Origin: Burkholderiales bacterium
GTDB taxonomy: Bacteria; Pseudomonadota; Gammaproteobacteria; Burkholderiales; UBA6910
Reading direction: 5' to 3'
Length of the DNA: 64,000 nt
NCBI GenBank assembly: GCA_026005015.1
Contig: BPKG01000001.1
Coordinates: 1,183,501 to 1,247,500, forward strand
Under the pieces are notes generated by a model that searched no databases, was not told the DNA's origin, and saw nothing but the letters and a program-made list of their open reading frames with translations. The translations under genes and the position numbers were made by a program. The stretch's first letter is position 1, and every line of letters begins with the position of its first letter. This document shows positions 12,454 through 26,419 of the stretch, piece by piece.

Positions 12454-13101
12454 CTAAATGCCCCCTTCCGTGGTTCGCAAGAGCCCGCCGAAACCCCTCG
12501 CCAGCAGGTACACTTCCGCCGAGCGGTTGCGGGACGCGCCGGGTTTGCGAACGGCCACCTTCAAGAACCGCCGCCGCAACCCCGCCGCGAATTCCTCGAA
12601 CCCAGCCCCCTGAAACACTTTGACTAAGAGGGTGCCGCCCGGTTTCAGATGGCCCTCGCAGAATTCTACCGCCGCCTGGGCCAGCTCCAGGCTGCGGGCC
12701 TGATCCACTTCGGCCATACCGCTTATGTTGGGGGCCATGTCCGAGAGCACAAGGTCCGCCGGGCGGCCGCCCAGGGCGCCAGCGAGCCGATCCAGGGTCG
12801 CCGGGGCGCGGAAATCCCCGAGAATGAACTCCACGCCCCGGATCGGGGCCATCTCCAAAAGATCCACGGCCAGCACCCGGCCCGCGGCCCCCACCCGGGC
12901 GGCCGCCACCTGGCTCCAGCCCCCGGGGGCCGCCCCCAGGTCCACCACCGTGAGCCCGGGCCTTAGCAGGCGGTCCCGCCGGTTGAGTTCCAGGAGCTTG
13001 TAAGCCGCCCGCGAACGGTAGCCTTCGGCCCGGGCCCGCCGGACATAGGGGTCGGACACGTGCTTCTGCATCCACGCCTTGCTGGTCTTGGAGCGGGCCA
13101 T
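12454..13101 (-). CDS. rlmE: 23S rRNA (uridine-2'-O)-methyltransferase
   Basis: Methylates the ribose of U2552 in the A-loop of 23S rRNA using S-adenosylmethionine (also called RrmJ or FtsJ). The 215-residue protein has the SAM motif [15 protein letters not shown] (52-66) and the catalytic residues Lys35, Asp121 in SDMAPNISG and Lys161, with a glutamate in SAEVYLLA near the C-terminus. It precedes ftsH on the same strand and is divergent from yhbY, the standard arrangement. Confidence 0.96.
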   Translation of the reverse strand: MARSKTSKAWMQKHVSDPYVRRARAEGYRSRAAYKLLELNRRDRLLRPGLTVVDLGAAPGGWSQVAAARVGAAGRVLAVDLLEMAPIRGVEFILGDFRAPATLDRLAGALGGRPADLVLSDMAPNISGMAEVDQARSLELAQAAVEFCEGHLKPGGTLLVKVFQGAGFEEFAAGLRRRFLKVAVRKPGASRNRSAEVYLLARGFGGLLRTTEGGI

Positions 13102-13143
13102 GGGCTAAGATCGCGCACCTTCGGCGAAAGAAAAGAAAGCGTC

Positions 13144-13524
13144 ATGCCAGAGCTTACCCCCGCCGAGCGGCGCTCGCTCAAGGCCCGGGCCCATAAGCTC
13201 AAGCCGGTGGTGCTCACGGGCGAGGCCGGGCTCTCGGCGGCTGTGGTGGCGGAAATCGACCGGCAGCTCGCGAGCCACGGGCTCATCAAGGTGCGCCTCG
13301 CCGCGGGGGACCGGCGGGAGCGGGCCGCCTCGGCTGCGGCCCTGGGCGCCGCCTTGGGCGCCAGCCTGGTCCAGCAGATCGGCAGGATGCTGGTGCTCTA
13401 CCGGCCCAAGCCGCAAGCGCCGCCCGCCGCCCCGGGGAAAAACCCTCGACGGGAGCCGCGGGCCCGCCGCGCGCCTTCCCGGAGCGGAAGGCTCCCGGGC
13501 AAGGGGAAAACGCCTCAGACGTAG
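13144..13524 (+). CDS. yhbY: CRS1/YhbY-type RNA-binding protein, ribosome assembly factor
   Basis: A small KH-like RNA-binding protein associated with large-subunit precursors. Residues 1-95 match the YhbY fold, with [26 protein letters not shown], and LYRPK at the end of the domain. The final 30 residues form an arginine- and proline-rich tail longer than in the usual 97-residue proteins. Start: the ATG after GAAAGC; an upstream in-frame extension runs back into rlmE. The gene is divergent from rlmE, and its last ten bases overlap the end of greA on the opposite strand. Confidence 0.9.
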   Translation: MPELTPAERRSLKARAHKLKPVVLTGEAGLSAAVVAEIDRQLASHGLIKVRLAAGDRRERAASAAALGAALGASLVQQIGRMLVLYRPKPQAPPAAPGKNPRREPRARRAPSRSGRLPGKGKTPQT

Positions 13525-13991
13525 CGCACGTCCAGGATCTCGTATTCCCGGATTCCCCCGGGAGCCAGGACTTCCGCCACGTCTCCCGGACGCTTGCCGA
13601 TGAGGGCCCGGGCGATGGGGGAGCTGATGGAGATCTTGCCTTCCTTGATGTCCGCCTCGTCGTCCCCCACGATCTGGTAAGTCACCACCTCCCCGTTCGC
13701 CATGTCCTCCAGGTCCACGGTGGCGCCGAACACGCAGCGGCCGTCGGCGTCCAGCAGGGCCGGGTTGATGATTTGGGCGTTGGAGAGCTTCGCCTCCAGC
13801 TCGTTGATGCGCCCCTCGATGAAGCTCTGCCGCTCCTTGGCGGCGTGGTACTCGGCGTTCTCCGACAGGTCGCCATGGGAGCGGGCTTCGGCGATCGCCT
13901 GGATGATCGCCGGCCGCTGCACCGTTTTCAGGTCGTGGAGCTCGGCGCGCAGCTTCTCGGCGCCGGTCACCGTTAACGGAATCTTGTTCAT
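13515..13991 (-). CDS. greA: transcription elongation factor GreA
   Basis: Rescues backtracked RNA polymerase by stimulating transcript cleavage. It has 158 residues: an N-terminal coiled coil ([24 protein letters not shown], containing the acidic tip [15 protein letters not shown]) and a C-terminal FKBP-like domain ending [14 protein letters not shown]. The start [14 protein letters not shown] was preferred over 20 additional in-frame codons because it matches the family N-terminus. It follows carB on the same strand, the common carAB-greA order. Confidence 0.96.
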   Translation of the reverse strand: MNKIPLTVTGAEKLRAELHDLKTVQRPAIIQAIAEARSHGDLSENAEYHAAKERQSFIEGRINELEAKLSNAQIINPALLDADGRCVFGATVDLEDMANGEVVTYQIVGDDEADIKEGKISISSPIARALIGKRPGDVAEVLAPGGIREYEILDVRYV

Positions 13992-14072
13992 GCCTGCGAA
14001 CACTCCCTCCATGGAATTTTTAGGATAACGAGATGCGGCCGGACCCGCCAAGCCAGGGGAAAAGCCGGCGGG

Positions 14073-17293
<3,221 letters not shown>

Positions 17294-17296
17294 GGC

Positions 17297-18478
17297 CTAC
17301 CGGCAGGCCCGCGCCCCGGCGGGGGCGGCGGCGATCTCCCGCTTGCCGCTTTTCCTGAGCGCCATGAGGGACACGAAGCGGTCGAAGAGGTAATCCACGT
17401 CGTGGGGGCCGGGGCTCGCCTCCGGGTGCCCCTGGAAGCAGAAGGCCGGCCGGTCGGAAAAGGCGAACCCCTGGAGGCTGCCATCGAACAAGGACACGTG
17501 GGTCACCTTGCAATGCTCCGGCAGGGTCGCGGCATCCACCGCGAACCCATGATTCTGGCTGGAAATCATCACCCGCCCGGTCTCCAGGTCCTGCACCGGG
17601 TGGTTCGCCCCGTGGTGGCCGAACTTCATTTTCACGGTCTTCGCGCCGGCGGCAAGCCCCAGGAGCTGATGCCCCAGGCAGATCCCGAACATGGGGATGC
17701 CCGTGTCCAGGAGCCGGCGGATCGCCTCGATGGCGTAGGTGCAAGGTTCCGGATCGCCGGGACCGTTGGAGAGGAACACCCCGTCGGGCCGGAGGGCAAG
17801 CGCCTCCGCCGCGGGGGTGCGAGCCGGGATGACGGTCAAGCGGCATCCCCGGGCCGCGAGCTTGCGCAGGATGTTGCGCTTCATCCCGTAGTCGTAGGCC
17901 ACCACGTGGAACCTGGCCTCGGGCGCCTTGGCGTAGCCGGCGCCCAGGAACCACTCCCCCTCGTCCCAGGAATAGGCGCTCTGGCAGCTCACCACCTGGG
18001 CGAGGTCCATGCCGGCCAGGCCCGGGAACTCCCGTGCAAGCCGCAGGGCTTCTTTCTCGTCCACGCGGCCCGCCATCAGGCAACCGTTCTGGGCCCCCTT
18101 CTCCCGCAGGATCCGGGTGAGCTTGCGGGTGTCGATGCCGGCGATCGCCACCACGTTCTGATCCCGCAGGTAATCGGGCAAGCTCTGGGTCGCCCGGAAA
18201 TTGCTGTAGGCGACCGGCACGTCCCGAACCACCAGGCCGCTCGCGTACACCCGGTCCGATTCCACGTCCTCCGGGTTGACTCCGGTGTTGCCGATGTGGG
18301 GATAGGTGAGGGTCACGATCTGCCGGCAATAGGAAGGATCGGTCAGGATCTCCTGGTAGCCGGTCATGGCGGTGTTGAACACCACCTCCCCGCTCGCCGC
18401 CCCTTCCGCGCCGATGGAGAGCCCCCGGAATACGGTCCCGTCGGCGAGCACGAGCAAGGCGGGCGGACGGTCGGACAC
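17297..18478 (-). CDS. carA: carbamoyl-phosphate synthase small (glutaminase) subunit
   Basis: Hydrolyses glutamine and feeds ammonia to CarB. The 393-residue protein has a CarA N-domain ([31 protein letters not shown]) and a class I glutamine amidotransferase domain with Cys267 in GICLGHQ, His351 and Glu353 in [11 protein letters not shown]. The GTG start giving [14 protein letters not shown] was chosen; the open frame extends 106 codons upstream through the promoter and hairpin, which cannot be coding. The carB start follows after three bases. A promoter and a leader hairpin precede it. Confidence 0.96.
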   Translation of the reverse strand: MSDRPPALLVLADGTVFRGLSIGAEGAASGEVVFNTAMTGYQEILTDPSYCRQIVTLTYPHIGNTGVNPEDVESDRVYASGLVVRDVPVAYSNFRATQSLPDYLRDQNVVAIAGIDTRKLTRILREKGAQNGCLMAGRVDEKEALRLAREFPGLAGMDLAQVVSCQSAYSWDEGEWFLGAGYAKAPEARFHVVAYDYGMKRNILRKLAARGCRLTVIPARTPAAEALALRPDGVFLSNGPGDPEPCTYAIEAIRRLLDTGIPMFGICLGHQLLGLAAGAKTVKMKFGHHGANHPVQDLETGRVMISSQNHGFAVDAATLPEHCKVTHVSLFDGSLQGFAFSDRPAFCFQGHPEASPGPHDVDYLFDRFVSLMALRKSGKREIAAAPAGARACR

Positions 18479-18514
18479 TGGCAATTCCCAGGGCACGGCG
18501 TGGAGGATACAAAG

Positions 18515-18546
18515 AAACGGGACGAGCGCAGCGCCCATCCCGTTTT
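18515..18546 (-). promoter_or_regulatory. 5' leader hairpin of carA, possible attenuator
   Basis: On the minus strand AAACGGGATGGGCGC and GCGCTCGTCCCGTTT are complementary over 15 bases with two G-T pairs, and are followed by CTTTG. With the promoter just upstream, the transcript would begin at about the first A of the stem, so the RNA would open with this hairpin. It resembles an intrinsic terminator with a poor T-tract, or a 5'-end stabiliser. Its role is an inference. Confidence 0.6.
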
Positions 18547-18553
18547 TTGGCGC

Positions 18554-18582
18554 ATTATACGGGAAGGGGGAGACGGCTTCAA
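18554..18582 (-). promoter_or_regulatory. sigma-70 type promoter for carAB
   Basis: TTGAAG and TATAAT are spaced by 17 bases on the minus strand, with a perfect -10 box. The start site falls about 70 bases before the carA GTG. Confidence 0.75.
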
Positions 18583-18632
18583 TCGAGGCCCCGGGACGGG
18601 GACGTCCGGTGAGGTCCCCGCGGCGGAGCTTT

Positions 18633-19830
<1,198 letters not shown>

Positions 19831-19844
19831 CGATCGAGGTGTCG

Positions 19845-19873
19845 TTTTCAACGTGACGTGAACGTTTTATGAT
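19845..19873 (+). promoter_or_regulatory. probable sigma-70 promoter for fur
   Basis: TTTTCA and TATGAT are separated by 17 bases, 32 bases before the fur ATG. The -10 matches five of six positions and the -35 four of six. No clear Fur box was seen over it. Confidence 0.42.
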
Positions 19874-19905
19874 ACCCGAAAGGACGCTTGCACCGAGAGG
19901 ATGCC

Positions 19906-20349
19906 ATGAGCACGCCCGACGCGCTGAAGACCATGGGGCTTAAAGCCACCATGCCGCGGATCAAGATCCTCAACCTGTTCGAGACCAGCAAGGTGCGGCA
20001 CCTCTCGGCCGAAGACGTGTACAAGCAGCTCATCGCCGAGGGCATCGACGTGGGCCTCGCCACGGTGTACCGGGTGCTCACCCAGTTCGAGCAGGCCGGG
20101 ATCCTCATGCGGCACCACTTCGAAAGCGGCAAGGCCATCTACGAGCTGAACCAGGGCGGGCACCACGATCACCTAGTCTGCCTGCAGTGCGGGCGGGTGG
20201 AGGAGTTCTACGATCCCGAGATCGAGCGCCGCCAGGTAAAGATCGCCAAGGACCGGGGATTCACCATCCACGACCATTCCCTGCACATCTACGCCGACTG
20301 CACCAAGCCAAACTGCCCCCACCTGAAGGGGGCGAAGCGCCCGGGGTGA
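19906..20349 (+). CDS. fur: ferric uptake regulator Fur
   Basis: An iron-sensing repressor that binds DNA as a dimer with Fe2+. The 147-residue protein has the winged helix ([34 protein letters not shown], seen in segments) and the metal-binding histidine cluster [11 protein letters not shown], with the two CxxC-like pairs CLQC and CTKPNC. The ATG is used, with GAGAGG five bases upstream; a TTG six codons earlier is open but less likely. The gene ends 16 bases from the convergent recN. Confidence 0.97.
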   Translation: MSTPDALKTMGLKATMPRIKILNLFETSKVRHLSAEDVYKQLIAEGIDVGLATVYRVLTQFEQAGILMRHHFESGKAIYELNQGGHHDHLVCLQCGRVEEFYDPEIERRQVKIAKDRGFTIHDHSLHIYADCTKPNCPHLKGAKRPG

Positions 20350-20365
20350 GGCGAGCTTTCCCCCC

Positions 20366-22036
20366 TCAAGCCCCGTTCCGCACGGCCTTGAGCATTTCTT
20401 GCGCGTGCCGACGGGTGGTCTCGGTGATTTTCATGCCCCCCACCATGCGGGCGATCTCGTCGATCCGCTCCTCTGCTTCCAGCCGCCGGATGCGGCTCAC
20501 CACCGCCCCGTCCCGTGCCAGCTTGGTGACCTGCCATTGATGGTCCGCGGCGGCGGCCACCTGGGGCAGGTGGGTCACGCACATCACCTGGTGCAAGGTC
20601 CCCAACTGCTTGAGGAGCCGCCCCACGATCTCCGCCACCTTGCCGCCGATGCCTGCGTCCACCTCGTCGAAGATCAGGGTGGGCACCTGGGCCACGCGGC
20701 TGGCGATCACCTGGATCGCCAGGCTGATGCGGGAAAGCTCCCCTCCTGAGGCGACTTTCCCCAGGGGGCCCGGCGGAGTTCCCGGATGGGTCGCCACCTG
20801 GAACTCCACCTGCTCCAGGCCGAAGCTGCCTCCCGGATCCGCCGGGTGGAAGGCGACCGTAAAACGGCCGCCCCCCAGGGCTAGGTCCCTGAACGCCCGG
20901 GTGACCGCCTCCGAGAGGGTCTCCGCGGCTTTTCTCCGGCCCTGGGAGAGCCGGCGCGCCCGCTCCAGATAGGCCTCCCGCGCTGCCTCTTCCTGGGCCA
21001 TCAGGGCCTCGAGGCCCGCCGCCCCGCCGATCTCGTCCAGCCGCTCCCGTACCCGGGCTAGCCGCTCCGGCAGCTCCTCCACCGTCACCCGGTGCTTGCG
21101 GGCGCAACCGTGGATCGCCGCCAGGCGGCTCTCCACCTGGGCGAGCCGGTCCGGGTCCAGCTCCAGGCGGGAAGCGTAGCGGTTCAGGCTATAGAGCGCC
21201 TCCTTGAGCTGGATCTCCGCCGGCTCCAGAAGCTCCAGCGCCTCCTTGAGCCGGGAATCGTAGTCGGTAAGAGCGGAAAGGCGCTGGATCACCCCCCGGA
21301 CTTGGGCCAGCACCGCCCCATCCGTCCCCTCGAGGGCCTCTCGGGCCCCTTGAGCGCCCTCCAGCAGGGCGGCGGCGTGGGCAAGCCGCTTGTGTTCCGC
21401 CTGCAGGGCCTGCCACTCGTCGGGGGAAAAAGCGAGGGCCTCCAGCTCCTTCAGGTCCCGCTCCAGCTCGTCCCGTTCCCGGGCGAGGGCCTGCTCGTTT
21501 TTCTGCCACTCGATACGCCGGGCGCGCAGGGTCTGCCACTGGCGGTAGGCCGCCGCCACTTCCTGGGCCAGGGCCGTCTGCCCGCCCAGGGCATCTAGCA
21601 GTTCCCGCTGGTAGTCGCCGCGCAGCAGGGACTGGTGGGCATGCTGGCCGTGGATGTCCACCAGGCGCTCCCCCACCTCCCTAAGCTGCTGCACGGTGGC
21701 GCTCGCCCCGTTGATGAAGGCCCGGGAGCGGCCGGAAGACTCCACCACCCGGCGCAGCAGGCAGCTTCCCGGCTCGGCGTCGAAGCCCCCCTCCGCCAGC
21801 CAGGCTTCAACCCCGGGGAGCCGGGAGACGTCGAACTCGGCGGCGATCTCCGCCCGCGCCGCGCCCCTTCGCACCACTCCCGCGTCCGCCCGCTCCCCCA
21901 GCACCAGGGCCAGGGCGTCGATCAGGATGGACTTGCCGGCGCCGGTCTCTCCCGTGAGGGCGGTGAAGCCGGGGGCGAACTCCAGCTCCACCTCTTGCAC
22001 GATCACGAAATCACGGATACGCAGGTACCGCAGCAT
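20366..22036 (-). CDS. recN: DNA repair protein RecN
   Basis: An SMC-like ATPase that acts in double-strand break repair. The 556 residues have Walker A GETGAGKS (29-36), a central alanine-, arginine- and glutamate-rich coiled coil (about 150-380), the ABC signature SGGELSRISLA and Walker B TLIFDEVDAGIGG in the C-terminal head. Length is as expected. It lies 21 bases downstream of nadK on the same strand and converges with fur. Confidence 0.97.
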   Translation of the reverse strand: MLRYLRIRDFVIVQEVELEFAPGFTALTGETGAGKSILIDALALVLGERADAGVVRRGAARAEIAAEFDVSRLPGVEAWLAEGGFDAEPGSCLLRRVVESSGRSRAFINGASATVQQLREVGERLVDIHGQHAHQSLLRGDYQRELLDALGGQTALAQEVAAAYRQWQTLRARRIEWQKNEQALARERDELERDLKELEALAFSPDEWQALQAEHKRLAHAAALLEGAQGAREALEGTDGAVLAQVRGVIQRLSALTDYDSRLKEALELLEPAEIQLKEALYSLNRYASRLELDPDRLAQVESRLAAIHGCARKHRVTVEELPERLARVRERLDEIGGAAGLEALMAQEEAAREAYLERARRLSQGRRKAAETLSEAVTRAFRDLALGGGRFTVAFHPADPGGSFGLEQVEFQVATHPGTPPGPLGKVASGGELSRISLAIQVIASRVAQVPTLIFDEVDAGIGGKVAEIVGRLLKQLGTLHQVMCVTHLPQVAAAADHQWQVTKLARDGAVVSRIRRLEAEERIDEIARMVGGMKITETTRRHAQEMLKAVRNGA

Positions 22037-22057
22037 GGCTAGTACGGGTGGCGCGGG

Positions 22058-22949
22058 CTACGACTGGGACTGGAAAAAGGGCTGCTCGCTCCAGCGCAGC
22101 TTCTCCCGCAGCATGTGGTAGTAGCTGTGCCCCACCGGGTGGAGGAGCCTGACTGGGCTAGGCGAGCGCTTCACCACCACCCGGTCGTTTTCCCCGCAGC
22201 TCCGCGTGGGAGTGGCTGTCGAAATGCACCCGAGAGCTGTTGGTCTCGTGCATCAGAATCTCCACCACCGAGTCCGCGCCGATCACGATGGGCCGGTTGG
22301 AGAGGGTATGGGGGCAGATGGGCACCAGGGTGATGAGCTTAAGCCCCGGGTGGACAATGGGGCCGCCGGCAGAAAGGGCATAGGCAGTGGAGCCGGTGGG
22401 AGTGGCCACGATGAGCCCGTCGGAGCGCTGGCTATAGACGAACTGGCCGTCCAGGCGCACCTCGAACTCGATCATGCTCCCCTTGGTGCCCCGGTGCACC
22501 ACCACGTCGTTGAGGGCGAGCCCCTGGAACACCACGGCTTGGGACGAGACCACCTCTCCCGCGAGCAGCATGCGCTCCTCCACCACGTACTGCCCGTCCA
22601 GCATGGCGCCCAGGGTTTCCAGCATGGTGTCCACCGAGATGTCGGTGAGAAAACCGAGACGCCCTTGGTTGACGCCCACCAGGGGCACTCCGTAGGGCGC
22701 GAGGGTGCGGGCGATGTTGAGCATGGTGCCGTCGCCGCCCAGTACTACCGCCAGTTGCGCCCGGCGGCTGATCTCGTCCAGGGTGAGGGCCGGGTAGCCG
22801 GCTTGCCCCAGGTGGGTCGCGGTCAGGCGGTCTACCAACACCTCGATGCCGCGCTCTTTCAGGTAGGCGCCAAGCTTGAGGAGCGGCCCGGCGATCTCGG
22901 CGCTCTTGAACTTCCCCACCAGGGCGATGGTCTTGAAGGACTCGTTCAT
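22058..22949 (-). CDS. nadK: NAD kinase, C-terminus displaced by a one-base frameshift
   Basis: Phosphorylates NAD to NADP. The clean frame gives 263 residues with GGDGTMLN (71-78), LNDVVVHRG and TPTGSTAYALSAGGPIVHP, the family motifs, but ends abruptly after SHSHAELRGKRPGGGEALA. In the next frame the sequence continues as GENDRVVVKRSPSPVRLLHP... to REKLRWSEQPFFQSQS and a TAG, exactly the missing NadK tail. The total of 892 bases is 297 codons plus one, so one base is in excess, most likely in the run GCGGGGAAAAC near 22196. Annotated to the true stop on that basis. The gene is divergent from hrcA. Confidence 0.92.
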
Positions 22950-23045
22950 CGCGGGGATTAAACCACAAAACGACCGGGCGAAGCGGGGCCGGCGCCCTCA
23001 GGGCTGCGGCTGGTGCCGCCGGAGGGGCGGTTGTAGAATTTTCCC

Positions 23046-24065
23046 ATGCTGAGCGAGCGGGCCCAGATTCTCCTGAAGACCCTGGTGGAGCGCTACATCG
23101 TGGAGGGCGATCCGGTGGGCTCGCGCTCCCTTTCCAAGTACTCCGGGCTGGACCTGTCCCCGGCCACCATCCGCAACGTGATCGCCGACCTGGAGGATAT
23201 GGGCCTCGTCGCCAGTCCCCACACCTCGGCCGGCCGGGTGCCCACGGTCCGAGGCTACCGGCTGTTCGTCGACAGCCTTCTGGTGGTGAAGCCCCTGGAG
23301 GAGCGCCAAGTAGCCGAGCTGTCGGAGCACCTGCACCCGGATAACCCCCAGCGTCTGGTGAACGCCGCCTCCCAATTGCTTTCCCAGCTCACCCACTTTG
23401 CCGGCGTGGTGATGCTGCCCCGGCCCGACGTCCCGGCCTTCCGCCACATCGAGTTCCTGAAGCTCTCGGAGCGGCGGCTGCTCCTCATCATCGTCACGCC
23501 CGAAGGCAGTGTCCAGAACCGGGTCATCGTCCCGGAGCGCGGCTACAGCGCTTCCGAGCTGGCCGAGGCCTCTAACTACCTCAACCAGCACTACGCCGGG
23601 CTCACCTTCGACGAGATCAGGGGGCGCTTGAAGCAGGAGCTTACCGATCTGCGGCGGGAGATGGTCGAGCTCATGACCTCCGCCATTGAGGCGGGAAGCG
23701 AAGCTGTGCAGGACACCCGGGACGCGGTGGTGGTCACCGGAGAGCACAACCTGCTGGACATCCGCGATCTGTCCTCCGACAGGTCGCGGCTGCGCCAGCT
23801 CTTCGATCTGTTCGAGCGCAAGACCGACCTGCTCCGGCTGCTGGAAGCGAGCCGCCAGGCCCAGGGAGTGAAGATCTTCATCGGCGAGGAGTCGGGGGTG
23901 GTACCCCTGGACGAATGCAGCGTGGTCACCGCCCCCTACGAGGTGGACGGCCGGGTGGTGGGGACGCTCGGCGTGGTGGGCCCCACCCGCATGGCCTACG
24001 ACCGGGTGATCCCCCTGGTGGAAATCACGGCCAAGCTCCTCTCCGGGGCCCTGTCCCAGCAATGA
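23046..24065 (+). CDS. hrcA: heat-inducible transcription repressor HrcA
   Basis: A repressor of chaperone genes that binds CIRCE operators and is itself tuned by GroEL. The 339 residues start with a winged helix ([49 protein letters not shown]) followed by the GAF-like domain and end in LLSGALSQQ. The length is standard. I found no CIRCE sequence in this window, so its targets (perhaps groESL) are elsewhere. It is divergent from nadK. Confidence 0.96.
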   Translation: MLSERAQILLKTLVERYIVEGDPVGSRSLSKYSGLDLSPATIRNVIADLEDMGLVASPHTSAGRVPTVRGYRLFVDSLLVVKPLEERQVAELSEHLHPDNPQRLVNAASQLLSQLTHFAGVVMLPRPDVPAFRHIEFLKLSERRLLLIIVTPEGSVQNRVIVPERGYSASELAEASNYLNQHYAGLTFDEIRGRLKQELTDLRREMVELMTSAIEAGSEAVQDTRDAVVVTGEHNLLDIRDLSSDRSRLRQLFDLFERKTDLLRLLEASRQAQGVKIFIGEESGVVPLDECSVVTAPYEVDGRVVGTLGVVGPTRMAYDRVIPLVEITAKLLSGALSQQ

Positions 24066-24141
24066 GGCGACGTCCACCGCAAGACGCCCGATCCGGGCGG
24101 CCAGGGGGCGGGCGCCGCGGTACGTCCTCCCTCCGGCAAGC

Positions 24142-25242
24142 TTGAGCCCCGTGCCCTATTCCCCCGAGCCCCCTTTCCAGCACGGACGCCCGATCCGAGC
24201 CGGGGTGCTGCTGATCAATCTGGGCACGCCGGACGCCCCCACGCCCGCCGCGCTGCGCCGCTACCTCAAGGAGTTCCTGTGGGACCCGCGGGTGGTGGAG
24301 CTTCCCCGCCCCCTGTGGTGGCTGATCCTAAACGGCTTTATCCTCACCACCCGTCCCAGACAATCCGCCAAACGCTACGCCCAGATCTGGACGCCGGAGG
24401 GCTCGCCCCTGCGCCTCCACACCGAGCGGCAGGCGAAGCTGCTGCTGGGCACCCTGGGGGAGCGGATCAAGCCCGCCCCCGCGGTGGAGTACGCCATGCG
24501 CTATGGCACTCCTTCCGTGGCCCAGGCGCTCGCACAGCTCAAGGCCCTGGGCTGCGATCGGGTGCTGGTGCTGCCCCTGTACCCCCAGTATTCCGCCAGC
24601 ACCACGGCGAGCGCCTTCGACGCGGTGTTCGCGGCGGCGAAGTCCATGCGCAACGTGCCGGCCCTGAGGCTCGTCAAGCACTTCCACGACCATCCCCGCT
24701 ACATCGCCGCCCTGGCGGGTCGGGTGAGGGACCACTGGGAAAAGCACGGCCAGGGAGAGCTCCTCATCATGAGCTTCCACGGGGTGCCGCGCTATACGCT
24801 GGACAAGGGCGACCCCTATCACTGCGAGTGCCAGAAAACCGGCCGGCTGCTGGCGGAGGCCCTGGGCCTCAAATCCGACCAGTACCGGGTCACCTTCCAG
24901 TCCCGCTTCGGGCGGGCCGAGTGGCTGAAACCCTACACCGCCGACGTGCTCGTCGCCCTCGGCCGGGCTCGGACGCGCCGGGTGGACGTGATCTGCCCCG
25001 GCTTCGTGGCCGACTGCCTGGAAACCTTGGAAGAAATCGCCATCGAGGGCAAGGCCCTGTTCCTCGGCGCCGGAGGTGGCGAGTTCCACTACATCCCCGC
25101 CCTCAACGACCGGCCCGACTGGATCCACGCCCTGGCCGAGCTGGCCCAGGGTCACATGCAGGGGTGGCTGGAAGGAGAACCGGGGCCCGAGGCGCTGCAA
25201 CGCTCCCGGCAGCGGGCCCTGGCCCTGGGGGCCCAGGCCTGA
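24142..25242 (+). CDS. hemH: ferrochelatase
   Basis: Inserts Fe2+ into protoporphyrin IX, the last step of haem synthesis. The 366-residue frame contains [24 protein letters not shown], the metal-site SFHGVP (His213), [14 protein letters not shown] and DCLETLEEI. The start is uncertain: TTG at the first codon or GTG three codons later; no ATG precedes the conserved region. It follows hrcA after 76 bases. Confidence 0.95.
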   Translation: MSPVPYSPEPPFQHGRPIRAGVLLINLGTPDAPTPAALRRYLKEFLWDPRVVELPRPLWWLILNGFILTTRPRQSAKRYAQIWTPEGSPLRLHTERQAKLLLGTLGERIKPAPAVEYAMRYGTPSVAQALAQLKALGCDRVLVLPLYPQYSASTTASAFDAVFAAAKSMRNVPALRLVKHFHDHPRYIAALAGRVRDHWEKHGQGELLIMSFHGVPRYTLDKGDPYHCECQKTGRLLAEALGLKSDQYRVTFQSRFGRAEWLKPYTADVLVALGRARTRRVDVICPGFVADCLETLEEIAIEGKALFLGAGGGEFHYIPALNDRPDWIHALAELAQGHMQGWLEGEPGPEALQRSRQRALALGAQA

Positions 25243-25336
25243 TCTTTCCCCCGCAGGTCCCCGGGCGCGGAGGCCGATGCCGTTCCGGCGCCTGCCGCCT
25301 AACACAACCCCCTTTCCTCTCCCGACGGAAAAAACG

Positions 25337-25641
25337 ATGGACCTGTTCATTCTCGGAAGCCTCATCCTTCTGAACGGCGTGCTGGCCATGTCCGAGCTGG
25401 CGATCGTCACCGCCCGCAAGCTGCAGCTGCGCCAATGGGCGGACCGGGGCGACCCGGCCGCCGCCGCCGCGCTCCATCTGGCCGAGCAGCCGGGGCCGTT
25501 CTTGTCCACCATCCAGATCGGCATCACGGCGGTGGGCGTCTTCGCCGGCGCCAGGTGGTGGACAACGAACGCAAGCGGGTGGACCGGGTCCTGATCACCC
25601 CCATCGCCAAGCGGGAGGCGGAAACGACCCCCGCGGAATGA
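25337..25641 (+). pseudogene. internally deleted HlyC/CorC (CNNM-domain) membrane protein remnant
   Basis: The ATG-initiated frame encodes about 70 residues of a DUF21/CNNM domain (MDLFILGSLILLNGVLAMSE, LSTIQIGITAVGVFAGA) typical of proteins of about 430 residues with a transmembrane domain, CBS pair and CorC domain. It then breaks. Directly after GVFAGA another frame resumes as QVVDNERKRVDRVLI and ends 15 codons later. This is the usual very C-terminal end of the family (VVD.....VDRVL). So about 1 kb, covering most of the DUF21, CBS and CorC domains, is missing and the junction is out of frame. Either a real deletion or an assembly collapse. Confidence 0.8.
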
Positions 25642-25647
25642 AGGGGC

Positions 25648-26367
25648 TCAGCCGGGCGGTTCCATCCAGGGCAGCCGGGCGAGCAGGTCGTCGAGCAGGC
25701 GCCGGCGCTCCGCCGGGGGGAGCCGGTCGAGGCCCAGGCGCCAGAGTGGAAACAGGTGGTTTTCCTCCCGATGCTCGTGCTTCGCCAGGGTTCCCGAGAG
25801 GATGGCGCAGAAGGCGCCCACCTCCGCCCTGTCGGGGGGCTCTTGGGCCAGGCACTCCTCCAGCAGGGCGAGCTGGACGAGGATTTCCCGGTGTTCCCGC
25901 AGCATGATGGACAAGGGGTCGTCCCCCGCCGGGCTGGCGGGAACGGCGAGCCTCAGGGCGAGAACGCCGTCTTCGAAGGCGATGTGGGCCCGCAGCCCGG
26001 CCGCAAAGGAAGCGAGCAAAGGGGCCGCCTCCGCCACCGCCCCGTCGTTTACCCGCTCGAGCGCCCGGACAAAGAGGCGGTCGAGGGACGCGTGGTGCCG
26101 GGTGAGGAGATCGATCGCGTCCTGGGGCGGGGCATCCTCCTTGAGCCCCACCTCGGCCCGCCAGGCCCCCCCTTCCGGGAAGACCCGCCAGGCGAGCCGC
26201 CCGCGCAACTGCAGGTTGACCGCCTCCAACACCAGGGTGGGCTCCTCCCGGGTCAGCACCGTGGCCCGTTCCCCCCGGGCGAGGTCCCGCAGGGCATAGA
26301 AAGCCGCGGTGCGCACCCGACTTTCCGGCTCGCCCTGCAAGTCGATGATTTTGGCCGTCTCCGCCAT
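25648..26367 (-). CDS. hemerythrin-like (HHE) domain protein with an N-terminal TusA-like/DUF2249-type region
   Basis: Residues 1-75 (AKIIDLQGEPESRVRTAAFYALRD...) resemble the small TusA-like alpha/beta DUF2249 fold. Residues 90-210 carry the spaced histidines of a hemerythrin di-iron site: LLTRHHASLDRLF, AHIAFEDGVL, REHREI and HEHREENHLF. Such proteins bind O2, NO or take part in iron-sulfur repair, but the function here is not known. The ATG giving MAETAKII is preferred; a GTG six codons earlier is open too. The gene is divergent from grpE and converges with the CorC remnant. TATATT lies just upstream of the longer start. Confidence 0.75.
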   Translation of the reverse strand: MAETAKIIDLQGEPESRVRTAAFYALRDLARGERATVLTREEPTLVLEAVNLQLRGRLAWRVFPEGGAWRAEVGLKEDAPPQDAIDLLTRHHASLDRLFVRALERVNDGAVAEAAPLLASFAAGLRAHIAFEDGVLALRLAVPASPAGDDPLSIMLREHREILVQLALLEECLAQEPPDRAEVGAFCAILSGTLAKHEHREENHLFPLWRLGLDRLPPAERRRLLDDLLARLPWMEPPG

Positions 26368-26419
26368 CTTGAAAAAGATTAGCACACTCTAATATAGCGA
26401 AGAAAACGCGTCCACAGCC

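Noticed and set aside
26375-26400. A possible CIRCE element: TTAGCACAC resembles the half-site TTAGCACTC.
   Set aside because: The inverted partner GAGTGCTAA is absent at nine-base spacing, and the sequence lies within the start region of the hemerythrin-like gene.
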